Source: Paenibacillus cymbidii (GTDB lineage Bacteria > Bacillota > Bacilli > Paenibacillales > NBRC-103111). From it: a stretch of 64,000 nucleotides of DNA. The notes under the pieces were generated by a model. That model saw only the letters and a list, made by a program, of their open reading frames with translations. It was not told where the DNA came from and ran no database searches. The translations under genes and the position numbers were made by a program. Each line of letters begins with the position of its first letter. The stretch's first letter is position 1. Positions 44,369 to 53,180 of this stretch are shown piece by piece. The stretch is from contig NZ_SHLX01000006.1 in NCBI RefSeq assembly GCF_004764705.1, positions 62,001 through 126,000 on the forward strand, written 5' to 3'.

Positions 44369-45249
44369 ATCCCCCTCCCTCCTGCCCGGCGGATCGTCAG
44401 CTGCGAGGCGGTCAGCATGAGCAGGGCAATCGTCGCTTCAAAAAGGCCGACTGCCGCCGCATACGAATAATTGGCCTCGAGCAGACCCTTGCGGTACACG
44501 TAGGTGGAGAACACGTCCGCCACGTCGTAGGTCATCGGATTATAGAGCAGCAGCACCTTCTCGTAGCCGATGCGGAACATCGCCCCCGACTTGATAATCA
44601 GCATGATCGAAATCGTCGGCAGGATGCCCGGCAGCGTAATGTGCCGAATCATGCGCAACCTGGAGGCGCCGTCAACTCTGGCCGCCTCGTAAAGCGACGG
44701 ATCGATCGAGGCGATCGCCGCAAGGTAGATGATGGACTCGTACCCCATGTACTGCCATACCTCGGAGGAGACGTACAAGGTGCGAAACCACTCCGGCTTG
44801 GCGATGAAATACGTGGTGGGAAAGCCCCACGAATGGAGCGCGTGATTCACGATGCCATTCGTGGGGGATAAAAAATCGATCAGCATGCTGCAGACGATGA
44901 CGACGGACAGAAAGGCCGGAATGTAGCTCATCGTCTGTACCGTTTTCCTGAATCGGGCATGCCTCACTTCGTTCAGCATAAGCGCGAAGAGAATCGGCAT
45001 CGGAAACGCCCACAGCAGCGTATAGAACCCGAGAAGCAACGTATTTTTAAATAATAACCAGAAATCCGGACTGTCGAACAATCGTTCAAAATGCCTCACG
45101 CCGACCCAATCGCTGCTCAGAATCCCCTCGTATACGTTGTAATCCTTGAATGCAATGATTAACCCGTAAATCGGACCGTAGCGAAACAGCAAGTAGAAGG
45201 CGGCGCAAGGAAGAAACAACACCCATAGCTGCCTATTTGATTTCGTCAT
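44362..45249 (-). CDS. ABC sugar permease, LplB type
   Basis: A 295-residue permease with the LplB signatures RYGPIYGLIIAFKDYN, the EAA loop LYEAARVDGASRLRMIRHIT and a C-terminal GLFEATIALLMLTASQLTI segment. ATG 45249 lies 17 bp inside the preceding binding-protein gene with only a weak site, so translation is probably coupled; an ATG at 45267 has no site. Confidence 0.9.
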   Translation of the reverse strand: MTKSNRQLWVLFLPCAAFYLLFRYGPIYGLIIAFKDYNVYEGILSSDWVGVRHFERLFDSPDFWLLFKNTLLLGFYTLLWAFPMPILFALMLNEVRHARFRKTVQTMSYIPAFLSVVIVCSMLIDFLSPTNGIVNHALHSWGFPTTYFIAKPEWFRTLYVSSEVWQYMGYESIIYLAAIASIDPSLYEAARVDGASRLRMIRHITLPGILPTISIMLIIKSGAMFRIGYEKVLLLYNPMTYDVADVFSTYVYRKGLLEANYSYAAAVGLFEATIALLMLTASQLTIRRAGGRGIW

Positions 45250-46855
45250 ACCGCTTCTGAGCCGCATTGTAGGCGCCGACGAACTTGCTCGCCCCAAGCT
45301 TCTCGGCGCTTTGCAGCCACTGTGTCCAATCCGCGTCGCTCATCTCTTTCTTCATGATGTATTTCGTGCTGAATTCCTGGGCCGCCTTATCGAGCGAAAC
45401 TTTAAGATCGGCCAGTGTCTTCGTTTCCTCGTCCGTAAATTTCGGCATCGGGTCCGGCGTTTCGAACTTGTTGCTCTTGACGATCTTATCCTGCGCTTCC
45501 TGTTCCTTTGCGGTGAAGTTGAAGTACACGCTCCGCTTGTCGGGGCGAAGGTACATCGCATTGGCCCACAGGCCGTACTTTTTCTGCAGCACGTTGATAT
45601 CTACCGTCGGCGCGTCCTTCAGCTCCGAATATACGGGCTTTCCGTTTTCCAGCTTGTACGTTTCGCCTTCGACTCCCATGGTGACCAGCGATGCGCCGGA
45701 CGGGCTTGTCAAATAGTCCAACAGCTTGAGCGCCGTTTCTTTATTGGCGTTGTTCGCCACCGCCAGCCCGACGTTGTCGATCCTGGGCAAGCTGCGGACA
45801 TGGCCGGTCGGGCCGACCGGGTTGCCGTAACGCAAGTTGTAGTCCGGCATCTGCGACTTCACCTGATTGGCGAACGCTTCCATCCTTCCGATCCAGTCGA
45901 ATGTGACGAACGCCTTGTTCGTTGTCATTTTGCTCGTCCACGACGCATCGGTGTCCGTGATGAATTCCGGGTCGAGCAGCCCTTCGTTAAACAGCTTCTT
46001 CATGAAGTCAAGCATCGCTTTATATTCCGGCGCGGTGTAAGCCAGCTTCCACGTTTTCGCTTGTTCGTCGTAATAAGCGGGGAAAACGCCGTTGTGCGAA
46101 CCGATCCCCCAGCCGAACGCCAACACTTCAAAGATGGCTTCCTTGTACTTGGACGCGAACGGGTACGACTGCGGATAAGCTTCCTTCAGCTTTTTCAGCG
46201 CTTGATAGAATTCATCCGTCGTGGTCCATTCCTTGATGCCCAGCTTGTCGAAAACATCCTTCCGGAACAGGAAGCCGTGATTGACATCGCGCTGGAGTCC
46301 GTAGATCGGCCACGTGTACAGGTTGTTCTTGTCGTCCGACCAGGACTTCATCACCCAGCTGTTGTCTTTGTTGTCGACGTAAAGCTTCTTGAAGTTCGGC
46401 AGCTTGTCAAGATACGGATTGATCGGCGTCAAAGCGCCTTGAACCCCCATCTTGTTCACTTCCGCGGGCGACAGGCCGTGGAAAATATCCGGCAACTTGC
46501 CGGATGCAAGAACGACGCGAAGCTTCTCCATATAGCTTGCCGCCGGGTAGGCCTGGATATCGAGCTTGATGCCCGTCCGCTTCTCAATCTCTTTCGCCAG
46601 CATCGATTCGTTCATGTTCGTGTGGTCGCTGATCATCATCCAGGTCAGCGTCGTCGGCTTGTCGACCAGCGGCAGCTTCAGTCCGCCGGTATCGCCGTAA
46701 GGCGAAACGGCAGCCGATGCGGCCGGGCTTGCGATCGGACTGGCGCTCGGGCTCGAGGATGCGCTGCCGTCCGAGGATCCCTTGCTGCCGCACGCCGCCA
46801 ACAGCAAGGCGAGCAATGCAAGAAGCAGTGTCAAGCGGGCAATGACTTTGTTCAT
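45233..46855 (-). CDS. extracellular sugar-binding lipoprotein (LplA-like)
   Basis: A 540-residue binding protein. The signal peptide MNKVIARLTLLLALLALLL ends in the lipobox LLAAC, followed by a Ser/Ala/Pro linker. The body has LTWMMISDHTNMNESMLAKE, ASGKLPDIFHGLSPAEVNKM and a C-terminal DADWTQWLQSAEKLGASKF, typical of LplA/YtcQ proteins binding oligosaccharides or uronic-acid-containing ligands. GGAGG lies 9 bases before ATG 46855. It heads the minus-strand LplA/LplB/YtcP operon. Confidence 0.93.
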   Translation of the reverse strand: MNKVIARLTLLLALLALLLAACGSKGSSDGSASSSPSASPIASPAASAAVSPYGDTGGLKLPLVDKPTTLTWMMISDHTNMNESMLAKEIEKRTGIKLDIQAYPAASYMEKLRVVLASGKLPDIFHGLSPAEVNKMGVQGALTPINPYLDKLPNFKKLYVDNKDNSWVMKSWSDDKNNLYTWPIYGLQRDVNHGFLFRKDVFDKLGIKEWTTTDEFYQALKKLKEAYPQSYPFASKYKEAIFEVLAFGWGIGSHNGVFPAYYDEQAKTWKLAYTAPEYKAMLDFMKKLFNEGLLDPEFITDTDASWTSKMTTNKAFVTFDWIGRMEAFANQVKSQMPDYNLRYGNPVGPTGHVRSLPRIDNVGLAVANNANKETALKLLDYLTSPSGASLVTMGVEGETYKLENGKPVYSELKDAPTVDINVLQKKYGLWANAMYLRPDKRSVYFNFTAKEQEAQDKIVKSNKFETPDPMPKFTDEETKTLADLKVSLDKAAQEFSTKYIMKKEMSDADWTQWLQSAEKLGASKFVGAYNAAQKRYDEIK

Positions 46856-47176
46856 TCGTTTATCCTCCATTCGATTCTCTTTGTCCCTTTTCAGCAATAA
46901 ACAACAAAAACCGTCCAATAATGCCCCCGTACGCCTTGTCATGGTTCCATCACGTACCGCACACCTCCCGTCGATCATCTCTTTGACTGACCCACCTTAT
47001 CGTATGGCGGCCGTTCGGCTTTGTATATATGCGATTCCTTCTGTAATATCCAAATCTGCCATACCGGCAACATTGCAAGCATTTGCAGATTTTCGGAGCA
47101 TTGTCCGCTGTTCAGCGCGCCAATCTTTCCGTAGCATGTTTGCAGGGACTGTTACTCGAAAATAAAGGAGGGGCGA
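46856..47176. promoter_or_regulatory. divergent control region, details unresolved
   Basis: About 320 bp separate the LplA-like gene (minus) and the ATPase gene (plus), so promoters for both operons should lie here. I see no convincing gene and no clear -35/-10 pair or regulator dyad. AT-rich stretches occur near 47020-47060. Confidence 0.5.
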
Positions 47177-48307
47177 ATGTTGTCGACCATTCTGTTCGAT
47201 CACGTATGCAAGCAATACGGGAAAGACAATGCCGTCGTGAAAGACTTTTGCCTGGAGGTGCTGGACAGGGAGTTCATCGTTTTCGTCGGACCCTCGGGGT
47301 GCGGCAAATCGACTACGCTGCGCATGATCGCCGGTCTGGAGGAGATCAGTCAAGGCGGGATTTATATCAATCATGTCAAAGTCAACCAATTGCCCCCCAA
47401 AGATCGGGATATCGCGATGGTGTTTCAAAATTACGCCTTGTATCCGAACCTTTCGGTATACGAGAATATCGCCTTCGGCCTGCGGCTTCGCAAGCAACCG
47501 AAGCATGAAATCGATCTCGCGGTCAAGCGGGCGGCACGTGTGCTCGAAATTGACGCCTTGCTTGGCCGCAAGCCCCGGGACTTGTCCGGCGGGCAGCGGC
47601 AACGGGTTGCCCTCGGTCGGGCCATTGTGCGGAATCCGCAAGTATTCCTGATGGATGAGCCGCTTTCGAACCTCGATGCCAAGCTTCGCGTGTCCATGCG
47701 TTCGGAGCTGATCCGGCTGCAGAAGCAGCTCGGCGTCACCACCATCTACGTCACGCACGACCAGACGGAAGCGATGACGATGGCCAGCCGCATCGTTGTG
47801 ATGAAGAACGGCGTCGTGCAGCAAGTCGACACGCCGGAACGGGTCTATAATCAACCCGCAAACACTTTCGTGGCAGGCTTCATCGGTTCGCCTCCGATGA
47901 ATTTTATGGAAGGCCGCTTGCTTGAGCAGGATGGCGGCGGACTGGCGTTCCATACCAATCGGTTTGCGCTCCCGCTCCCCCCTGCAATGGGGAGAGCGCT
48001 TGCACAGCGCCATTATAACGGCAAATCCGTTATTCTCGGCATACGGCCGGAGCATATCGCCGTAGAGGAAGATTCGCTGGGCGAAGACACCGATATCGGC
48101 TCCCGCGTAACCGGACTTCACCGGTTCTCCGAGCTCATGGGGGCCGACCGTTATCTGCACCTGGATATCGGCACCGGCAGCACGCTGGTGGCCAGAACCG
48201 CACCTCACCGGCATTTCGCCGATGATGAGAAAGTTAAGCTGACTTTCGGTCTGAATCAGTCGATTGTTTTCGATCGGACAGACGGCACCCGAATTCTTGA
48301 TGCATAG
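47177..48307 (+). CDS. ABC transporter ATPase, MsmX/UgpC/MalK type
   Basis: A 376-residue carbohydrate-import ATPase. Walker A is GPSGCGKST (38-46), the Q-loop is near Q84, the signature motif is LSGGQRQR (136-143), Walker B is VFLMDEP with catalytic E161, and the switch histidine is H194. A C-terminal TOBE regulatory region contains ILGIRPEHI. MsmX-type proteins commonly energise several sugar importers. This is the only ABC ATPase gene in the window, which holds five permease pairs. It heads the operon that continues to 59645. GGAGG precedes the ATG. Confidence 0.95.
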   Translation: MLSTILFDHVCKQYGKDNAVVKDFCLEVLDREFIVFVGPSGCGKSTTLRMIAGLEEISQGGIYINHVKVNQLPPKDRDIAMVFQNYALYPNLSVYENIAFGLRLRKQPKHEIDLAVKRAARVLEIDALLGRKPRDLSGGQRQRVALGRAIVRNPQVFLMDEPLSNLDAKLRVSMRSELIRLQKQLGVTTIYVTHDQTEAMTMASRIVVMKNGVVQQVDTPERVYNQPANTFVAGFIGSPPMNFMEGRLLEQDGGGLAFHTNRFALPLPPAMGRALAQRHYNGKSVILGIRPEHIAVEEDSLGEDTDIGSRVTGLHRFSELMGADRYLHLDIGTGSTLVARTAPHRHFADDEKVKLTFGLNQSIVFDRTDGTRILDA

Positions 48308-48320
48308 AAGGGGAATGGGC

Positions 48321-51293
48321 ATGCAGGCTATACGAACCTTACGTAAATTGCGATTCGCGGCTCTTTTTGCGGCGGCCGTGTCGATCGGCTCCGCTTCCGG
48401 TTCGGCCGCAACGCAGTCGAATGAACAGCCCCCGCCAGCCAATCAGGAGGCAAATCTGGGCGATATCCCGGTGGCCACAACGCTCGAGCCCTATTATGCC
48501 GAGGTGCTGGCCTCCTGGCTCACACAAGGGTTAACCACGACGACGGCGCAGCCGATTCGCCTCAAGGGAGCGAGCAGCTCGGCTCAATCCGCCGATCGCT
48601 ACGCACTCTCCGGAACTTACCGGGAGAAGGACGATGTCCTGCTCTGGCAAAGCGCGGCAACCAGTTGGGTGGAATATACCTTTACGGTGAAGGAAGACGC
48701 TCTCTATACGATGAAGCTTGATTATCATTCGCTCGATAGGGACGGAGCCGCTTCCGATACGCGAACGCCGGTCATGCTGGCCGTAACGGTAGACGGCGCA
48801 TTTCCTTACCGGGAGGCGCGCGCGATTCCGTTTCGCCGCATGTTCAAGGACGAGTTGCCGCCGAAGACGGACCGTTCCGGCAACGACATTCGGCCGAAGC
48901 CGCAGGAACGGAAGGAATGGATCGAGGAACCGTTCCGCGATGCGGCGAACGCCTACAGCGAGCCGCTCCTGTGGCATTTCACCAAAGGCGCGCACACGAT
49001 CCGGCTGGCAGGCGACCAGCCCGTTGCCATCGCCTCCCTGACGGTCGCTCCTCAGGAACCAATCCTGCCTTATGCGGATTATGCCGCAAGTCTTCCCGCA
49101 GACACGAACCTGCCGAAGGAAACGATCACCGTCGAGGCTGAAGCGATGGCCGCCAAGAACGATGTATCGATTCTGATCGCGGTCGATCGGGATGCGCGCT
49201 CGGTCCCGTCCGCCTTGCGGAAGGATCGATTCAACACGGTGGGCGGCGCGCAGTGGGGAAGCGGCGGGCAGTCGATCAGCTGGACATTTCGCGTGCCATC
49301 CGCCGGCCGATACCGCATCGCGATGCGCGCGCTGCAGAACACCGCCTCCAATCTGTCGGCCTTCCGGACGATCGCGATTGACGGAAAGGTTCCTTTCCGG
49401 GAACTGCTCGCTTACCGGTTTCCGTACAGCGCCAGCTGGCAAGGGCTGCAGCTCCGGGACGACAAGCGCAAGCCGTACGAGTTCAGCCTGACGGAAGGCG
49501 AGCACACGCTGACGATGACGGCTACCTCCGCGCCGTACCAGCCCGTGATCATTCGCGGAGAACGGGCCGCGGGCGCGGTCCGCGAAATCGTGGTCGAGCT
49601 CAAGGCGTTGACCGGCAACGTGGTGGATAAGGACCGAACGTGGAAGATTGAACGGGATCTCCCCGAACTACCGGGCCGCCTCCGGGCAATCAGGGAGGAA
49701 CTGCAGCAAATGGCGCAGCTGCTGCTCGCAACGAACGGCCGGCGCGACAACCTGCTGCAGCTGATCGAAACGAGCGTCAAGGATCTCGACAGTTATTTGA
49801 AGGTGCCGAATGAAATTCCCTATTATACCGATCAATTGAGCGCCATGCAGGAGAAACTCGGCACCGTGCGCGAATCGCTTCTGCGTTCGGCTCTGCAGCT
49901 CGACCAACTTTATATCGTCCCGCTTGAGTCGCCAATCCCCAAGATGGAGGCAGCCTGGTACGAACGGCTGCGGGCTTCGGCCGTGCGATTCCTGAACACC
50001 TTCTCCCGCGAGGACAAACTGGAGCATCAAGAGGAAGACGTATTGAACGTGTGGGTCAACCGGGGGCGCGACTATGTCAATTTGCTTCAGGAGCTCAGCG
50101 ACGAGCTGTTCACGCCGGAAACCGGCATTCCGGTGCGGGTCAGCCTGCTGCCGGACGAAAATTTGCTGCTCTATGCCAACGCTGCCGGAATGGCACCGGA
50201 CATCGCGCTGGGACAGCCGCAGGATAAATCGATCGACTTCGCCATGCGGAACGCGCTGCTGGACCTCAGCCAATTTCCCGACTTCCGCGAGACGGCCAGC
50301 CGGTTCGCCCCGGGTGCCCTGCTTCCTTTCTATTACAACAAGGGCTATTACGCGCTGCCCGAAACGCAATCGTTCAAGGTGCTGTTCTACCGGAAGGACA
50401 TTATGCAGCAGCTGGGACTGCGCATTCCCGATACGTGGGAGGACGTTTACGCCATGATGCCGACCCTGCAGCAGAACGGCTATAACTTCTACGTGCCGCC
50501 GAACGATTACGTGACCTTCATGTATCAGAACGGAGCCGAATTTTTCGATCGCGGCGGTCTGCGGACGGCGCTCGATTCGCCGGCGGCATTCCAAGGCTTC
50601 AAGCAGCTGACGGATTTGTTCAATCTGTACGACCTGGAGAAAAGCGTACCGAGCTTCTATCAGCACTTCCGCAAAGGGACGATGCCCATTGGCGTAGCCG
50701 ACTATAATCTGTACGTGACCTTGTCTGTCGCCGCTCCGGAGTTGACCGGCTGGTGGGGCATCGCCCCGCTGCCGGGGGTCAAGCAGCCGGACGGTACGGT
50801 CGCGCGCTGGTCGTCGGGCGGTCAAACCGCAGCCTTCATCTATAAGAGCTCGGCGCGCAAAGAGCAAGCGTGGGCATTTCTGAAATGGCTCGTCTCCGCG
50901 GAAACTCAGGAACGCTACGGCTCCGACCTCGAATCGTATTACGGCGTCGGCTTCCGCTGGAATACTGCCAATATCGAGGCGTTCACTCATCTTTGGCCCA
51001 AGCAGGAGCTGGCCGTGATCCTGGAGCAGTGGCGCTGGTACAAGGAGCTGCCGAATTTGCCGGGCTCCTACTTTATCCCGCGCGAGCTGGGGAACGCGTG
51101 GAATCGATCAGTGCTCAAGGGCGTGCATTTCCGGGATTCGCTTGAGGAGGCGGTCGTCAATATCAACCGGGAAATGTCGCGCAAATCGCGGGAATTCGGT
51201 TTCCTCGCGGATGACGGCCGCATCCTGCACACGCTGGAGTGGCCCGTCGTCGATCAGCCATGGGAAGGAGTCGATCCGTATGTCGCAAAATGA
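48321..51293 (+). CDS. very large multidomain solute-binding protein without lipobox
   Basis: A 990-residue exported protein. A signal peptide (MQAIRTLRKLRFAALFAAAV, likely cut after SGSA) has no lipobox, and I see no cysteine in the whole protein. Residues about 60-240 and 270-430 look like two carbohydrate-binding-type beta-sandwiches (WVEYTFTVKEDALYTMKLDY; ISWTFRVPSAGRYRIAMRAL). A helical, coiled-coil-like segment follows (430-590). The C-terminal 380 residues are a family 1 binding domain (ETQSFKVLFYRKDIMQQLGL, WSSGGQTAAFIYKSSARKEQ). Usual binding proteins are about 400-560 residues. AGGGG lies 8 bases before ATG 48321. It overlaps the next permease gene by 14 bp. Confidence 0.82.
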   Translation: MQAIRTLRKLRFAALFAAAVSIGSASGSAATQSNEQPPPANQEANLGDIPVATTLEPYYAEVLASWLTQGLTTTTAQPIRLKGASSSAQSADRYALSGTYREKDDVLLWQSAATSWVEYTFTVKEDALYTMKLDYHSLDRDGAASDTRTPVMLAVTVDGAFPYREARAIPFRRMFKDELPPKTDRSGNDIRPKPQERKEWIEEPFRDAANAYSEPLLWHFTKGAHTIRLAGDQPVAIASLTVAPQEPILPYADYAASLPADTNLPKETITVEAEAMAAKNDVSILIAVDRDARSVPSALRKDRFNTVGGAQWGSGGQSISWTFRVPSAGRYRIAMRALQNTASNLSAFRTIAIDGKVPFRELLAYRFPYSASWQGLQLRDDKRKPYEFSLTEGEHTLTMTATSAPYQPVIIRGERAAGAVREIVVELKALTGNVVDKDRTWKIERDLPELPGRLRAIREELQQMAQLLLATNGRRDNLLQLIETSVKDLDSYLKVPNEIPYYTDQLSAMQEKLGTVRESLLRSALQLDQLYIVPLESPIPKMEAAWYERLRASAVRFLNTFSREDKLEHQEEDVLNVWVNRGRDYVNLLQELSDELFTPETGIPVRVSLLPDENLLLYANAAGMAPDIALGQPQDKSIDFAMRNALLDLSQFPDFRETASRFAPGALLPFYYNKGYYALPETQSFKVLFYRKDIMQQLGLRIPDTWEDVYAMMPTLQQNGYNFYVPPNDYVTFMYQNGAEFFDRGGLRTALDSPAAFQGFKQLTDLFNLYDLEKSVPSFYQHFRKGTMPIGVADYNLYVTLSVAAPELTGWWGIAPLPGVKQPDGTVARWSSGGQTAAFIYKSSARKEQAWAFLKWLVSAETQERYGSDLESYYGVGFRWNTANIEAFTHLWPKQELAVILEQWRWYKELPNLPGSYFIPRELGNAWNRSVLKGVHFRDSLEEAVVNINREMSRKSREFGFLADDGRILHTLEWPVVDQPWEGVDPYVAK

Positions 51294-52254
51294 GCTCGAA
51301 TGGCGGACGGCGCTTCGCCCTGACCGGCCGACGGTCCGCAGAGGGGCCGCCGCCTGGATCATGCGGCTGTGGTCGTTCCGGGCCGCGTACATGTTTATCG
51401 CTCCGTTCGCCGTCTGCTTCCTGCTCTTTATCCTGCTGCCGATTATGCTTGCCGCTCTGCTCAGCTTTACGTCGTACAACGGGTTGGAGCCGCCGCGCTG
51501 GATCGGATGGGACAATTTCATGGCGCTGCTGTCGCAGGATCTCATCTTTCTGAAGTACGCGCTGCCGAACACGTTCCGCTTCGCGCTGCTCGTCGGCCCC
51601 GGCGGCTTTGCCGCTTCGTTCCTGCTGGCATGGCTCATCTCGCAGCTGCCCAAGTGGTCCCGTTCGGTCTACGCGCTGATCTACTATTCGCCATCGCTGA
51701 CGGCAGGCATCGCGATGGCGGCGGTTTGGCTCCCTCTTCTCGCCGGGGACCGGATCGGCTATTTGAACAGCCTGCTGCTCAAGCTCGGGCTGATCGTGCA
51801 GCCGGTCATCTGGACAACGGACGGCAGGTATCTCATGCAGTCGATGGTTGCGGTCACGCTATGGTCCGGCATGGGGGTCGGTTTTCTCGCCCAGCTCGCC
51901 GGTATTCTGAATGTGAATCCGGAGCTGTACGAAGCCGGCCGAATCGACGGCATCAGGAGCCGGCTCCAGGAAATCTGGTACATCACCATTCCGTCGATGA
52001 AGCCGCAAATGCTGTTCAGCGCCGTCATGGCGATTGTCGCGACGTTCAAGGCAGGAGATATCGGGACCGTACTGTCCGGCACGTTCCCGACCCCGCTCTA
52101 TTCGGGACACGTCATGATCAGCCACATTCAGGATTACGGCGAAGTGCGCTTCGAATTGGGCTACGCCGCCGCCGTGTCGGTATTCCTGCTCCTGATGATG
52201 TACGCCGCGGGCAAAGGCAGCGGGAAGCTGTTCGGCTCAAGGGGGGACGAGTAG
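51280..52254 (+). CDS. ABC sugar permease, MalF type (first pair of the large operon)
   Basis: A 324-residue permease with six predicted helices (first YMFIAPFAVCFLLFILLPIM). The EAA-loop region is LYEAGRIDGIRSRLQEIWYI: the central E-A-G-R-I-D-G is present but the usual DGA is DGI, and one extra residue seems inserted after it. ATG 51280 is chosen because GGAAGGAG lies 9 bases upstream and it overlaps the binding-protein gene by 14 bp, implying coupling. Confidence 0.88.
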   Translation: MSQNELEWRTALRPDRPTVRRGAAAWIMRLWSFRAAYMFIAPFAVCFLLFILLPIMLAALLSFTSYNGLEPPRWIGWDNFMALLSQDLIFLKYALPNTFRFALLVGPGGFAASFLLAWLISQLPKWSRSVYALIYYSPSLTAGIAMAAVWLPLLAGDRIGYLNSLLLKLGLIVQPVIWTTDGRYLMQSMVAVTLWSGMGVGFLAQLAGILNVNPELYEAGRIDGIRSRLQEIWYITIPSMKPQMLFSAVMAIVATFKAGDIGTVLSGTFPTPLYSGHVMISHIQDYGEVRFELGYAAAVSVFLLLMMYAAGKGSGKLFGSRGDE

Positions 52255-52256
52255 CT

Positions 52257-53129
52257 ATGGGTCTCTTGCGAACCATCGTATCCATACGGCGTATGGAACC
52301 GTTCCAGCTGGCGGTTGTCGGCATTCTCACGCTGCTCGGACTGTTCATGGCGCTGCCGATCGTGTTCATTATCAGTCATTCCCTGAAGCCTTATCAGGAA
52401 CTGTTCGTGTATCCGCCGCGTTTCATCGCGCAGCATCCGTCGTTGCACAATTTCACCGAGCTGTTCATCGTGACGGGAAGCTCGGCTGTTCCGGTGACCC
52501 GGTACTTGTTCAACAGTATCTTCGTCACCGGAACCCTGGTAACGCTCGTTACGCTCGTCAGCGCCATGTGCGCCTATCCGCTCTCCAAGCTGGGGTTCCC
52601 CGGGTCCCGGCCGCTCATGGCGCTCATTCTGCTGACGCTCATGTTCGCGCCGGAAACCGTAGCGATTCCGCGGTACTTGATCATCTCGAAGCTCGGCATC
52701 ATGGGTACGTATTGGGGACATCTTCTGCCGTACCTCGCGGCGCCGACGTGCGTCTTTCTGATGAAGCAGTTCGTCGATCAGGTGCCGAACGAGCTCCTGG
52801 AAGCGGCGAAAATGGACGGCGCGAGCCAGACGACCATATTCGTCCGGGTAATCGTTCCGATGATCATGCCGGCTGTCGCCACCGTCGGAATTTTGACGTT
52901 CCAATCCGCCTGGGGCAACATCGAGGCATCCCGCCTGTTTATGCAGGACGAAGCGATGAAGACGTTCCCGTTCTTTCTCTCGACGCTTACGAACGGCCTT
53001 GCGAACAGCGTCGCGAGGCAAGGGGCCGCCGCTGCCGCCGCCGTCATCCTGTTCGTGCCCAATCTTGTCGTCTTTCTTGTGTTCCAGCGGAAGGTGATCG
53101 CGACGATGGCCCATTCCGGCATCAAATAA
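52257..53129 (+). CDS. ABC sugar permease, MalG type (first pair)
   Basis: A 290-residue permease with the MalG-type start (FMALPIVFIISHSLKPYQEL), the motif PETVAIPRYLIISKLGIMGT, the EAA loop LLEAAKMDGASQTTIFVRVI and the ending FQRKVIATMAHSGIK. Its ATG is 2 bp after the preceding stop, with a GGGGGGACGA site. Confidence 0.92.
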   Translation: MGLLRTIVSIRRMEPFQLAVVGILTLLGLFMALPIVFIISHSLKPYQELFVYPPRFIAQHPSLHNFTELFIVTGSSAVPVTRYLFNSIFVTGTLVTLVTLVSAMCAYPLSKLGFPGSRPLMALILLTLMFAPETVAIPRYLIISKLGIMGTYWGHLLPYLAAPTCVFLMKQFVDQVPNELLEAAKMDGASQTTIFVRVIVPMIMPAVATVGILTFQSAWGNIEASRLFMQDEAMKTFPFFLSTLTNGLANSVARQGAAAAAAVILFVPNLVVFLVFQRKVIATMAHSGIK

Positions 53130-53180
53130 CCCTGCAAAGTGAAATTCTTATGCGATATAGATAGCTACGGAGGTTACGAC

